NCBI GenBank assembly: GCA_028287465.1
Contig: JAQBPO010000041.1
Location: 1-64,000, forward strand
DNA from: Fibrobacterota bacterium
GTDB taxonomy: Bacteria; Fibrobacterota; Fibrobacteria; UBA11236
Direction: 5' to 3'
Length of the DNA stretch: 64,000 nt
Below are positions 25,322 to 34,900 of this stretch, piece after piece (position 1 is the first letter of the stretch; every line of letters starts with the position of its first letter). The notes under the pieces are model-generated. The model ran no database searches and was not told the origin of the DNA. It was given only the letters and a program-made list of their open reading frames with translations. The position numbers were made by a program, and so were the translations under genes.

Positions 25322-26474
25322 CCGGGAAGATCCTTCCCGTCCGGACATCCTGATCTTCCTGGAAGACCCAGGTGCCGCCAACTTCGTCCTCGATTTCCCC
25401 GCCGCCTTCCGCGCGCGCGGCCTCGACTGCCGCCTGGCGGCGATGGGCCCTGCCCTTGGCTTCCTCGCTGAACGCGCCGTGGATTTTCTGCCCCTCGCCG
25501 GGGCCGCGTCGGCGGTGGAGGCTTTGGAACGTCTCCGCCCCTCGCTCGTCGGCCTGGGCACGGCGGATCGGCCCGATGCCCTGAACCTGTCCCTGGCGGA
25601 CCATTGCCGCGCCTCGGGCATCCCCTCGATCGGGTTGGTGGACGGATACGGGAACCTGGGACGGCGTTTCGGCGGCGCCTCCGGGAATCCCCTGGCGCAC
25701 GCCCCGGACTGGATCCTGACGCCGGACGCGAGGTCGCGTGCCGGTTACCTGGCCTACGGGTACGATCCCGGCCGGGTCCTGGACCTGGGCCATCCCGCGC
25801 TGGAGAAGGTGGCGTCGGAAAGGGAGCGGTTGTCCGCCCTGGATCGCCCCGCCCTCCGCTCGCGGCTGTTCCCGGCCGCGCCCGGGAACGCCCTCATCAT
25901 CGTATTCACCGCGGAAGTCTCGCGGACCCCGGACCCTGCGCAATACCGGCGGGATGCCGACTATACCCTCCATGGCAGCGGTCGGTTCCAGGGGCGCACG
26001 GAAATCGTGCTGGAGGAGGTGCTCGACGCCTTGGACGCCCTCCGCGCCTCCCCGGGCGGGCCGCTCCCCTTCGTGGTCCTGCGCCTGCACCCTAAGAACG
26101 ACCCTGGGGAATTCACACCCTTCCTGGGCCGCATCGGCCAGGTGAGCCGGGGCGGATCCGCCCATGAACTCGTATTCGCCGCGGACGCCGTGATCGGCAT
26201 GACCACGCTGTTGCTCCTGGAGGCCGCCTATCTCGGAAAGCCGATCCTGTCGGTGGTGCCCCGGGCTTCGGAAGCGGAATGGCTGTGGACCATAGGCGAA
26301 GGGATTACCCCCTGCGCGACCACGCGGGCCGGCGTGGCCGCGGGAACGGCGGCCTTGCTGGCCTCGGCCGCCTCGCCGGATCGGTCCCGGAAGGCCGCGC
26401 CGCTCCCCGATCCGCGCGGGGCCCTGGACCGCTATGTTGGCTTTTTTGAGGCGCTCCTCCGCGATCGCAGATAG
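25308..26474 (+). CDS. GT-B-like protein, possible glycosyltransferase or epimerase relative
   Basis: 388 aa. Two Rossmann-like halves can be seen. The first holds ILIFLEDPGAANFVL and GLVDGYGNLGRRF; the second holds VLRLHPKNDPGEF, AADAVIGMTTLLLLEAAYLGKPILSV, which resembles the donor-binding half of GT-B glycosyltransferases and UDP-GlcNAc 2-epimerases. No exact family was recognised. In nonulosonic-acid pathways a hydrolysing 2-epimerase is expected and none is otherwise visible, but the sequence fits a sugar or polysialic-type transferase equally well. Starts inside the preceding gene's end and is followed by an inverted repeat. Confidence 0.6.
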   Translation: MPELSREDPSRPDILIFLEDPGAANFVLDFPAAFRARGLDCRLAAMGPALGFLAERAVDFLPLAGAASAVEALERLRPSLVGLGTADRPDALNLSLADHCRASGIPSIGLVDGYGNLGRRFGGASGNPLAHAPDWILTPDARSRAGYLAYGYDPGRVLDLGHPALEKVASERERLSALDRPALRSRLFPAAPGNALIIVFTAEVSRTPDPAQYRRDADYTLHGSGRFQGRTEIVLEEVLDALDALRASPGGPLPFVVLRLHPKNDPGEFTPFLGRIGQVSRGGSAHELVFAADAVIGMTTLLLLEAAYLGKPILSVVPRASEAEWLWTIGEGITPCATTRAGVAAGTAALLASAASPDRSRKAAPLPDPRGALDRYVGFFEALLRDRR

Positions 26475-26476
26475 AG

Positions 26477-26493
26477 TTGAAGCGTCGCTTCAA
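26477..26493. terminator. Inverted repeat after the GT-B-like gene
   Basis: TTGAAGCG and CGCTTCAA are perfectly complementary around a single T, three bases after the stop codon. It is at most a 7-bp stem with a 3-base loop and has no T-tract, so a terminator is possible only. The 170-base gap that follows contains no gene. Confidence 0.35.
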
Positions 26494-26646
26494 GTTGGGC
26501 CGGAGGTTCCGCCGGATCGCGTACGGGGCAAGCGGGACAAGGGTTCCAGACGATCCGGCCGGCCGATTCTCCCCTTGCGGGGGCCGAGCGGGCCATAGTA
26601 CCATCAATGGCACGTATTGCGTCGGCCATCCCGAAGGGAGAATTCC

Positions 26647-28836
26647 ATGCGACCCTCCATCACCCTCATAAGGGTAAGGAACGACGGCGTTCCCGAAGAC
26701 CCGGCAAGCCCATTCCTGCGCGGCTTCTCCGCCGAGTTCGGCTCCGGCACGCAATTCCTGGAAATGCCCTATCCCGCCTACCATAGCGCCAGGGATTTCG
26801 CCCTCGACTTCCTCGATGCGATGTCCAAGGCGCGCAATGAATGGATCTACGTCATGCCCGACCTCGCCAACCCGGACGCCCGCGCGCTGGCCGACGTGGT
26901 CGAGCGGTTGGCCGCCGCGCAGTCCCAAGGGATCGCGGGCGCGGTGATGGCGGCCCGCATTTCCCTCCCGGACGGAAAGGAAGGCCGTTTGTTCACGGAT
27001 GGATTCACCCTCGACGCCATGGAATCCGGCAAGGCCGAGCATCCCTCCCTGGGCGATCCCTCCTGGCTGCTGTCCTTCTTCGTGATGAAGGCGTCCTTCG
27101 CCCGTTCCCTGGCGGAGGAGATGGTCCGCGCGGTCGATCCCGTGCCCGCCGTCCTTTCCTTCCTCGCCGCGGAAAAGGTCACGGCCCTCCTGAAGCAGGG
27201 GTTGTTCATGCCCATCGCCGAGGGAACGCTGTCCCTGGATGCGCCCCGGATCCCCGACGCCATCGCCACGCGCGCCTTGGCCGATTTCGAAGCGAACCGT
27301 TGCGATGATTCCCTCAAGGCGCTGGATTATCTCCGCTTCGCCTGGGGCGCGAACCCGGCTCTCGATCTGCATCGCGCCGTGCTCGCCGCGAAGATGGAGC
27401 GCTATTGGCTTTCCGGGCATATGATCCGGACCTTCCTGCAGAACAACAAAGGCAACGAGCACGGCCTCAAGCTGGCCGAAGCCCTCAAGACCCGCAAGGA
27501 CCAGACCGCCACCGGGTACGCGGCCGCCGCGCCCTTGTTGGATGCCGTCGACGCCGCCGCGGAAACCGATGGCGAGAAGAGGCTCTTCGAACTCGTGCAC
27601 GGCATGTACGAACAGGCCGTCATCCTGGAACTGGGCGACTTCCCCCTGCGCTCCACCGTGGCCATGGCCCTTGCCTGCCAAGGCACCGCGAAGAAGGTCG
27701 TGACCCTGTCCCCCTTCCGCGCCCGCAACGGCCGATTGGCCGAGTGCGGACGCGGCATCGATATCTGGAAGTCCGCCGTCAACCGTTATAACCTGGAACC
27801 CCATGCGGAAGCCTCGGTTTCCATGCGCGAGCGCCTGCGTTCCTGGGGCGACGCTCCCAAGCCCGATCTGGTCTACATCTCCCTCTACGACAACGATTCC
27901 TTCCGCGAAGAGATCGAGGCCGCGTTCTCCCTGCTCAAGGAAGGCGGAATCCTCATGGTCGAAGGCGCCGCCGCCGGCCGTCCCGCCGCCTGGAAATTCT
28001 GGATCGAATCGGCCGAACCGGCCCTGGCCGATAAGGGGCGGGACGGGATGTTGTCCTGGGGACGGAAGACCCTGGCGCCCTTGGGCGGGATCAAGCCGCC
28101 CGTCACCCTGCCGGAATTGTGGCGCCGCTCCCGCCTGCCGGAACCGCTGGAACGCACCATGGTGACGTTCGAGCGCTTCCGCAACGCCTTCACCCTCGCG
28201 CGCATCGCGGATATCCGCAAGCTGCCCGGCGCCATCGTGGAATGCGGCGTCTGGAAGGGCGGATGTTCGGCGTCCATGATGCTCGCGGTCCAGGAGACCG
28301 GCAGCCGGCGGGAACTGTGGGCTTTCGATTCCTTCCAGGGCCTGCCGCGGCCCACGGAAAAGGACGGGACGCGGGCCATCCAGAAAAGCGAGGAATGGGG
28401 GGGCGGGGGCTGCGAGGCCACCGAAGAGGATTTCCGCGAGACCCTGTTCAAGATAGCCGGTCTCAAGGACGAGAACATCCATATCCGGAAAGGCTGGTTC
28501 CAGGACACCGTGCCGCCGGCCAAGCACGAGGTGGGGCCCATCAGCATCCTGCGCCTGGACGGGGACTGGTACGATTCCGTCCTCGTCTGCCTGGAGCACC
28601 TCTATGACCAGGTGGTGCCGGGAGGGTACATCCTCATCGACGATTACGGTTGTTGGGAAGGGGCGCGCAAGGCCACGGACGAATTCCGCGCCAAACGGGG
28701 CATCAGCAGCCCGCTCATCACCACCGATTACGACGAGCGTTATTGGATCAAGCTGGACGAAAAGGAATCCTGGAAACCCGCCGGGACCGCGCGCGATTTC
28801 GCGATCGGGAACGGGAACGGACAAGGCGCCCGCTAG
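26647..28836 (+). CDS. Multidomain protein: GT2-like segment, helical segment, degenerate methyltransferase, TylF-type O-methyltransferase
   Basis: 729 aa from ATG 26647 (GAAGGGAGA upstream). Residues 1-200 resemble the second module of the 1687-aa protein (KARNEWIYVMPDLANPDARA, FFVMKASFARSLAEEM), perhaps an altered GT-A domain. A helical stretch (200-320) leads to a Methyltransf_24-like domain (ILELGDFPLRST, about 324; SLYDNDS in place of the metal site), which looks catalytically degraded. Residues about 500-720 are a TylF/macrocin-O-methyltransferase-like domain with ECGVWKGG, WAFDSFQGLP, LRLDGDWYDS and LIDDYG, complete with metal-binding Asp residues. Expected role: O-methylation of a cluster sugar. 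The same modules recur in the next two large genes. Confidence 0.78.
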   Translation: MRPSITLIRVRNDGVPEDPASPFLRGFSAEFGSGTQFLEMPYPAYHSARDFALDFLDAMSKARNEWIYVMPDLANPDARALADVVERLAAAQSQGIAGAVMAARISLPDGKEGRLFTDGFTLDAMESGKAEHPSLGDPSWLLSFFVMKASFARSLAEEMVRAVDPVPAVLSFLAAEKVTALLKQGLFMPIAEGTLSLDAPRIPDAIATRALADFEANRCDDSLKALDYLRFAWGANPALDLHRAVLAAKMERYWLSGHMIRTFLQNNKGNEHGLKLAEALKTRKDQTATGYAAAAPLLDAVDAAAETDGEKRLFELVHGMYEQAVILELGDFPLRSTVAMALACQGTAKKVVTLSPFRARNGRLAECGRGIDIWKSAVNRYNLEPHAEASVSMRERLRSWGDAPKPDLVYISLYDNDSFREEIEAAFSLLKEGGILMVEGAAAGRPAAWKFWIESAEPALADKGRDGMLSWGRKTLAPLGGIKPPVTLPELWRRSRLPEPLERTMVTFERFRNAFTLARIADIRKLPGAIVECGVWKGGCSASMMLAVQETGSRRELWAFDSFQGLPRPTEKDGTRAIQKSEEWGGGGCEATEEDFRETLFKIAGLKDENIHIRKGWFQDTVPPAKHEVGPISILRLDGDWYDSVLVCLEHLYDQVVPGGYILIDDYGCWEGARKATDEFRAKRGISSPLITTDYDERYWIKLDEKESWKPAGTARDFAIGNGNGQGAR

Positions 28837-28868
28837 GGCCCGGGAACGCGGAAGGATCGGAAGCGCGC

Positions 28869-31800
28869 ATGGCAGGCAAGAAGGTTTTGATATTCGCTCC
28901 CTATGGGGCCTGGATGGTCCATCACCAATTGGATGCGGTGATCGGGGCGGCGCTGGCGCACCGGGGATGCGAGGTGATGGTCGTGCTTTGCGACGGTTTC
29001 CTGCAAAGCTGCCTGATCGCCGGAAAGCCCCCGAGCCCGGATTTCTGCAGGGCCTGCGCGTTCACGGGCGAGAAGGTCTTTTCGAGCATGGGCGTGAAGA
29101 TCGTCCAGCTCCGGAGCCTGGCGACCGACGAGGATCGCGAAATCGCCGCCGCCTTCTCGCAATCGGCCGATCCCGCGCGCATGGGGGAAGTGCGGTATGA
29201 GCGCTATCCCCTGGGGAAATGGTGCCCCCCTTCCCTGCAGGGTTATTTCGCCACCGCCGATTTCCCCCTGGGCCAGGAGTGGGCCGTGAAGGCCATCCGG
29301 GACCAGTTCTCCAACGGCGTGCTGCTGGTCCGCACCCTGAACCGCCTGATGGATCGGTTCCGGCCGGACCAGGTGTTCTCCTACAACAGCACCCATTACT
29401 ATTACCGCATCGCCTCCGAACTGGGCAAGGAGCGGGGCTTGCCGGTGCTTGTCCATGAACGCGGCCACCTCAACGACAGCTTCACCTTGCTGGACGGGGA
29501 AAGCACCAATGCCAACCAGGGGCGGTTCGAGGCCTACAAGGCCTGGGAGGACGTCCCGCTCACGGAAGCCGAATGCCTCGAGGTGCGCGACTATTTCCGG
29601 GAGCGCGAAGAAGGCAAGAACGGCTTCTCGCAATTCTATTCCTTCAACAGCCAGGCCGAAGGCGTCCGCCGGACCCTGCGGATCCCGGAAGGGGCGCCCA
29701 TCCTGGCGCTTTTCGGCTCTGGGGATCGCGAACTGGGGGCTTTCGAAACGGTCCAGCGCAAGACCTTCTCGGGGCAGCTGGACTGGATCCGCGCGACGGC
29801 GGAGATATGCAGGAAACGCGGATGGTACCTGGTGATCCGGCACCATCCCAGCAATGTCATGAAGAACCTGGTGAATTTCCCCTTCATCACCGGGCTCGCG
29901 GAGTTGAACCGGGAAATGCCCGATTGCGTGCGCGTGGTGATGCCCCACGAGAAACTGACCTCCTACGCCATCCTGTGGAACGCGGACGGAGCGGTGACCC
30001 ATTTCAGCACCATGGGTTCCGAAACCCCCACCCGCGGCGTGGTGGGAGTCTGCGTGGGCGATTCCCTCTACCAGCCTTTGGGCGTGGAATGGGCGGGGTC
30101 GAGGGAGGATTACGAGAACGCCCTGGTGTCCAGCGTGGAAAAGACCCGGAACTTCGGGCTGGCCCACCTCCGGCGCGCCTATCGGGGGGCGCATTACGTG
30201 GTTTTCAAGCTGGGCTACAAGTTCAAGAGCTTCGGGATCCGCGATGTGTTCGCCCCTGAAATCCGGGTGACCAGCCTGGCCGAATTCGACCGCGGCAAGG
30301 ATCCCATCCTGGACCGCGTCTGCGACTATGTCATGGAAGGGAAACCGCTGCTTCCCGTTCCCGGTCCCTCGGACAAGGGCCGGGACGATGGCGAGGAGCG
30401 GGCCTTCCTGGAAGGGGAATTACGGGACGTGCAAGCCAGGAGGCGGGCCGTCAAGGCCGCTTCCCGCGCGGAAGGTCCGTCCGGAGGACCCTTGCTCACC
30501 GTACTCATCGCAGGGGGCGGGGACCCATCGGGGATCCGCGGGAAAAGCCTGGCCCGCAGCCGGGAAAAATCCCTGGAGCGCATCGAAGTCGGATTCGATC
30601 CTTCCGGGGACTATGCCGGCCTGTTCGGTTCGCTGCGTACGGAAGCCGAGCGCGCGCGCGGCCGCTATCTATACATCGCCCTGCCGGGAGTGGACGTCAA
30701 CGAATCGGTTTTTTCCGATTCCATCGATTTCCTGGAACGGGAAGGGAACCGGCAGGTGCCGGGGATCTCCTGGGGAGCCTGGCTGGGAGGCCCGGACGGA
30801 AAACTTACCGGCGAGCTTTTCACCGAAGCCAGGCCATGCCAATCCTTCGAGGACGCCATCGCGGCGCTGCCCTCCATGGCGGATCCGATGGTGCAGTTCC
30901 CCTTCATCGTGATGCGGAAGGAGTTCTTCTCCGACCTCATCGGGTGGCTGGAAGCCATGGCCGGATTCGACCCGAGGCAAATCGCCGCGACGCTTTTCAA
31001 CCTGATCCACGTCCCGAAGGCCGAAGGAACGTTCCACCGCATGAGCGTTCCCATGATCGCCATCTACCCTGAAGCGCCCCCGGCGCCGAACGAAACCACG
31101 GCAAAGGAGCCGGCAATGAAGATCCCGTCCGCCCATTCCCCGCATGCGACCCCTCAGGCCAAGGCCGACAAAGCGCCTGATCCGGCCATCCTGACCGTAA
31201 GCCCCGAAGAACTCAAGGCCCGGTTGGAGAAGGCGGCCACGGCATTCTCGGCCAATCCTTCGGATCTGGAAGCGGGCCTGGACTGCGCGGACCTGCTGGC
31301 CCGCTTGGGCGAGGGGGAAGGTTCCCGCCGCGTATTGCGCGCCCTGCAACAACGCCATCCCGATGAACCGCGCATCAAACCCATGCTGGACGGCGTGGAT
31401 TGGAAGGCCCGGCAAGGCCTGGCGGGCGTGGTCGAATGGGGCCTGCGCGGCAGGGGTTACCAGGACCTGCGCGAAAAGCGGACCCTCGATTCCTACGCGG
31501 ACGCCAAGCCCTACGTCGAATCCGTTCCCGGATGGATGCTGGACGGCCAGGAGCAATACCTCTTCGACAAGGTGAAATCGCTTCCGGACGGCGCCGTCAT
31601 CCTGGAAATGGGGGCGGACCGCGGACGCTCCACCAGCGCCATGGCCCTCGCCTGCAAGGGCACGAACAAGCGCATCTTCTCCATCGATACCTTCGCGGGC
31701 AATGACGGCATCATGGGCAAGACCTATGACTTCTACCATGAATGGCATGGCAACCTCGCGCGCCTGGGAGTCGATCAATACGTAACCGGGGTGCAGGGCT

Positions 31801-33932
31801 ACACCTTCGACGTCCTACCCGCCTGGAACACCAAGATCGATTTCGCCTTCATCGACGCCTCCCACGAATACATCGACGTTCTGAACGATTTCAGCCTGAC
31901 CTATCCCCATGTCAAGGAAGGCGGATGGATCGCGTTCCACGACGTGGAATCCGGCTGGCCGGGACCTTGGCGGGTATGGCTCGATTTCGGCATCCCCATG
32001 CTGGTCCAGCATCAGACGGTCGCGAACCTGGCCTGCGGCCGCAAGGCCGTCACCATGCCCTTGCGCCGGGACTTCAAGGACGGCGTGGCCTTTTCCTTCG
32101 CCAGGCATTGGATAGCCGAATTGAAAGCCTCCTGGGACCCTCAGGCCAGGGCCTTGTCCGCCGAGCTCCAGTGCGGGATGGATTCCCGCCCGGGGGAAAG
32201 GCAAAGCATGGATAGGGCCCGCGAGGCCGAACGTTCCGTCAAGGCCATGCCCGATTACCTGAAAACGAATCTCCGCAACATGATCCTGAAGGACGCCTTC
32301 CTGGACGGATGGCTGCATTACTGGCAGGGACTCGTCCTCGAGGCGGAAAACAAGGGCCCCGAAGCCGACAAGGAATTCCGCGAAGCCCTGAAGGTATCCT
32401 ACCCGGCGTCCAGGCACCTAGTGGAACCGCATCTGCGGGGAGCCGAGCCATCGAAGCCGCAACCCATCCGCGCCGAAGCCTGGTTCTCCTCCCGGCTCGC
32501 CGGTTCCCGCGTGGTCCTGGAATACGGCTCACGGGAAGGGACCCTGCTGCGCGAGCTGCCCGGCGAATCCAAGATCGGCATCGAGCCCGATGTCGGGCTT
32601 TGCAAGCGCGCTTCCCTGGAAGCGGGCATAGACGCGGTCAACCGGGCTGCGGACCTGCCCGATGCGTGCGCGGACGCCATCGTATGCGATCGCGCCCTGG
32701 AACGGGATCCCGCGCCCCTCCGGACCCTGGCATCCCTCCTTCCGAAATTGAAGCCGGGAGGAATGGCATTCTTCACGGTTTCCGCCTTGCATGGCGCGAA
32801 GCCGGCGGCTTCGCCATCCTCTTCCCCTTCCCTTTATGCCTGGACCCAGGATACCTTGCGGAATCTTTTCACGGCCGCCGGATTCGCGGTCGCGGATACC
32901 GGGTTCGCCGCCGCGGACGGTTCCGCCGCATCCAACGGATCCGCGGAATTCATCACCATAACCGCCGGACCCGCCGTCGACCGGCCCGCATCCGCCGCGA
33001 AAGGCCCGGATTGGGCCATGGTCCCCGCCGCGATCGGCGGATCGAATGCGGTTTCCAAGGGGCTCGATCCCCGCGACATCCCCGTGGCGCTGGTCGCCTA
33101 CAACCGCCCCGAACATACGCGGCAGGTGCTGCGGGCCCTCTCTGACAGGGGCATCCGCAATCTCCACATCTTCCTGGACGGCGCCAAGGGCAACGGGGAC
33201 GAGCAGTCCGTGCGCGAGACCCGCAAGTTGGCGGAATCCGTCGATTGGATCCGCCCCGAGATCCATACCGTGGATCGGAACCGCGGACTGGCCAAATCCA
33301 TCGTGGCCGCGGCCGACCTCCTGTTTTCGGAGCATGAACATATGGTGCTCCTCGAGGACGATTGCGTTCCCCAGAAGCATTGCTTCGACTTCATGGCCAA
33401 GGCCCTGGACAAATACCGGGACGATGAGAAGGTCTTCGGGATCTCCGGATACAGCGTGCCCATGACCCCGGACCTGCTCGCGCGGTATCCCTATGACGCG
33501 TACTTCTGCCCGCGCATAGGCAGTTGGGGATGGGCCACCTGGAAACGCGCCTGGCGCCTCATGGAAACGGATATCCTCACCGCCTGCCGCAAGGCGCTGG
33601 ACAAGGGCGTGGACCTGGACCAGGGAGGCAACGACATCCGTCCGTCCCTGGAAGGGCTGCTGCAGGGAACCGTCAAGGACGTGTGGACGCTCAACTGGGT
33701 ACTGACCGTCTACCTGCACGGAGGGCAGTTCCTGTATCCCATGGTCTCGCACATAGACAATATCGGAATGGACGGAACGGGCGTGCACTGCGGCAAGACC
33801 GACAGGTACCAGACGGTCCTGGCGCAAGCCCCGGCGACGCGTTTCCCGGATCGGATCGCGACCGATCCCGGCGTCATCGCGCGCTTCCGGAGCTTCTACG
33901 ATCAGCCCGCGTACCAAAGGGCCGGCGCATAA
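28869..33932 (+). CDS. Giant multidomain glycosyltransferase/methyltransferase protein
   Basis: 1687 aa from ATG 28869. In order: (1) residues 1-535, GT-B/capsule-transferase-like (KVLIFAPYG, VHERGHLND, VTHFSTMGSETP about 373); (2) 541-737, GT2-like degraded module shared with the 729-aa protein; (3) Pro/Thr/Ala linker and helices 740-900; (4) about 905-1060, Methyltransf_24-like (ILEMGADRGRS, FIDASHEY intact); (5) helices to about 1190; (6) about 1210-1365, Methyltransf_11-like (VVLEYGSREG, degenerate motif I); (7) 1400-1687, GT-A sugar transferase (VALVAYNRPEHT, LLEDDCVP, SWGWATWKRAW). A strong ribosome-binding site and ATG lie inside at 31116. It probably builds and methylates part of a surface glycan. 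Confidence 0.78.
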   Translation: MAGKKVLIFAPYGAWMVHHQLDAVIGAALAHRGCEVMVVLCDGFLQSCLIAGKPPSPDFCRACAFTGEKVFSSMGVKIVQLRSLATDEDREIAAAFSQSADPARMGEVRYERYPLGKWCPPSLQGYFATADFPLGQEWAVKAIRDQFSNGVLLVRTLNRLMDRFRPDQVFSYNSTHYYYRIASELGKERGLPVLVHERGHLNDSFTLLDGESTNANQGRFEAYKAWEDVPLTEAECLEVRDYFREREEGKNGFSQFYSFNSQAEGVRRTLRIPEGAPILALFGSGDRELGAFETVQRKTFSGQLDWIRATAEICRKRGWYLVIRHHPSNVMKNLVNFPFITGLAELNREMPDCVRVVMPHEKLTSYAILWNADGAVTHFSTMGSETPTRGVVGVCVGDSLYQPLGVEWAGSREDYENALVSSVEKTRNFGLAHLRRAYRGAHYVVFKLGYKFKSFGIRDVFAPEIRVTSLAEFDRGKDPILDRVCDYVMEGKPLLPVPGPSDKGRDDGEERAFLEGELRDVQARRRAVKAASRAEGPSGGPLLTVLIAGGGDPSGIRGKSLARSREKSLERIEVGFDPSGDYAGLFGSLRTEAERARGRYLYIALPGVDVNESVFSDSIDFLEREGNRQVPGISWGAWLGGPDGKLTGELFTEARPCQSFEDAIAALPSMADPMVQFPFIVMRKEFFSDLIGWLEAMAGFDPRQIAATLFNLIHVPKAEGTFHRMSVPMIAIYPEAPPAPNETTAKEPAMKIPSAHSPHATPQAKADKAPDPAILTVSPEELKARLEKAATAFSANPSDLEAGLDCADLLARLGEGEGSRRVLRALQQRHPDEPRIKPMLDGVDWKARQGLAGVVEWGLRGRGYQDLREKRTLDSYADAKPYVESVPGWMLDGQEQYLFDKVKSLPDGAVILEMGADRGRSTSAMALACKGTNKRIFSIDTFAGNDGIMGKTYDFYHEWHGNLARLGVDQYVTGVQGYTFDVLPAWNTKIDFAFIDASHEYIDVLNDFSLTYPHVKEGGWIAFHDVESGWPGPWRVWLDFGIPMLVQHQTVANLACGRKAVTMPLRRDFKDGVAFSFARHWIAELKASWDPQARALSAELQCGMDSRPGERQSMDRAREAERSVKAMPDYLKTNLRNMILKDAFLDGWLHYWQGLVLEAENKGPEADKEFREALKVSYPASRHLVEPHLRGAEPSKPQPIRAEAWFSSRLAGSRVVLEYGSREGTLLRELPGESKIGIEPDVGLCKRASLEAGIDAVNRAADLPDACADAIVCDRALERDPAPLRTLASLLPKLKPGGMAFFTVSALHGAKPAASPSSSPSLYAWTQDTLRNLFTAAGFAVADTGFAAADGSAASNGSAEFITITAGPAVDRPASAAKGPDWAMVPAAIGGSNAVSKGLDPRDIPVALVAYNRPEHTRQVLRALSDRGIRNLHIFLDGAKGNGDEQSVRETRKLAESVDWIRPEIHTVDRNRGLAKSIVAAADLLFSEHEHMVLLEDDCVPQKHCFDFMAKALDKYRDDEKVFGISGYSVPMTPDLLARYPYDAYFCPRIGSWGWATWKRAWRLMETDILTACRKALDKGVDLDQGGNDIRPSLEGLLQGTVKDVWTLNWVLTVYLHGGQFLYPMVSHIDNIGMDGTGVHCGKTDRYQTVLAQAPATRFPDRIATDPGVIARFRSFYDQPAYQRAGA
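31103..31118 (+). promoter_or_regulatory. Internal ribosome-binding site and start codon
   Basis: AAAGGAG (31103-31109) stands 6 bases before an in-frame ATG (31116), inside the giant gene at a linker between modules. Independent initiation would give a second protein of 938 aa (31116-33932) containing the methyltransferase and GT-A modules only. The linker position suggests a fusion point of two former genes. Confidence 0.5.
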
Positions 33933-34900
33933 TGGAGAAGGCGCAAGCCACGAGGCCGGACGGCACGGGGGCGGACGCCTCCGCGAACAAGGACTCCGTC
34001 GTCTGTTATTGCTTCAACAAGACCCGGGGGGATCTGGACGCCTCCTACAAGCGCTGCGGTTCCCTGGCCGGCGTCCAGGCCGAGACCCGCGTGGGCACCA
34101 ATTGCGGGGGATGCCGGCTCTTGCTGGAGTCCATGTTCGGGGAGGCCCCGGGAGACATCCTGGCGATGCGGGGGAGCCCCCTTACCAACAGCCGCTTCTG
34201 CGTCAAACCGGGAACGCGCATCATGAAGGGCTTCGTGGCCGCGGACCACGAGTTGGATACCCTCATCTACGCTTCCAACGGCGTTCCGCCCCAGTTCGGG
34301 AACCAGGACACCACCATCCCAGTGGAATACGCCCTTCTGGACGCGAACGGCAGGCGCGTCACGGGCCGCCGCTTCGAATGGAGGACGGGAGAGACGTTCT
34401 GCTTCGACACGTCCAAGGTCGACATCCCCAGGCCCCTGTACGGCATGTTCCTGTTCCAGATCGGCCGCGAGAACTACGGGGCGTCGCGGTTCAACCTGGT
34501 ATGGACGAACGGCGTTTCTTCATGCTCGACCCACGAAGTCAACGATTCGGGCCGCCCTTCCGTGGTCCTCCCCCTCTTCGCCGACCGGGCCTTCCTGGAA
34601 GGCCCGAACCGCGTCTTCGTTTCCGTCCAGAACCCCCACCCCAGGCCCATCAGGCTCCTTTTCAGCCTGTTCGACGAAGCGAACCGCCCGATCGCGGAAT
34701 TCCCGATCGCCTTGGATCCCGGTTCCACCCGATGGCTGGACGTGAACCGGGAATTCTACGGCCCCGCTCTCGCCCGCGCCCCGTCGGCGCGCGTGGCCAT
34801 GCGCATCGCGAGCGATCCCGTGGATGTATCGCAATCGCCCACCATCTATTTCTTCTTCCACAACCGGAATACGGGGATATGGACGGCAAACCACCTATGA
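33932..34900 (+). CDS. BFD-like [2Fe-2S] domain fused to beta-sandwich domains
   Basis: 322 aa. Residues about 22-72 fit a bacterioferritin-associated-ferredoxin (BFD-like) [2Fe-2S] domain: VCYCFNKTRGDL gives C-x-C, and TNCGGCRLLLE gives C-x2-C, 33-35 residues later. Residues 90-322 are predicted all-beta, probably two sandwiches, with FFFHNRNTGIWTANHL at the end. No signal peptide. Family known for Fe-S electron transfer, but its place in a glycan cluster is unexplained; a redox sensor or assembly factor is guesswork. The ATG overlaps the preceding stop (TAATG) and its TGA overlaps the next ATG, so it is coupled to the giant protein and to the beta-sandwich protein after it. Confidence 0.65.
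   Translation: MEKAQATRPDGTGADASANKDSVVCYCFNKTRGDLDASYKRCGSLAGVQAETRVGTNCGGCRLLLESMFGEAPGDILAMRGSPLTNSRFCVKPGTRIMKGFVAADHELDTLIYASNGVPPQFGNQDTTIPVEYALLDANGRRVTGRRFEWRTGETFCFDTSKVDIPRPLYGMFLFQIGRENYGASRFNLVWTNGVSSCSTHEVNDSGRPSVVLPLFADRAFLEGPNRVFVSVQNPHPRPIRLLFSLFDEANRPIAEFPIALDPGSTRWLDVNREFYGPALARAPSARVAMRIASDPVDVSQSPTIYFFFHNRNTGIWTANHL

Noticed and set aside
22655-25621. A 988-codon open frame on the minus strand across the second AsnB region
   Set aside because: It lies opposite clear coding sequence with conserved motifs. High GC keeps the antisense frame open; it has no recognisable motif or ribosome-binding site.
26305-28824. An 839-codon minus-strand frame opposite the 729-aa protein gene
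   Set aside because: Shadow frame; the plus-strand protein has TylF motifs.
28650-28868. Upstream extension of the 1687-aa protein
   Set aside because: Lies inside the preceding gene and is Arg-rich; the ATG at 28869 opens a normal Rossmann-type start.
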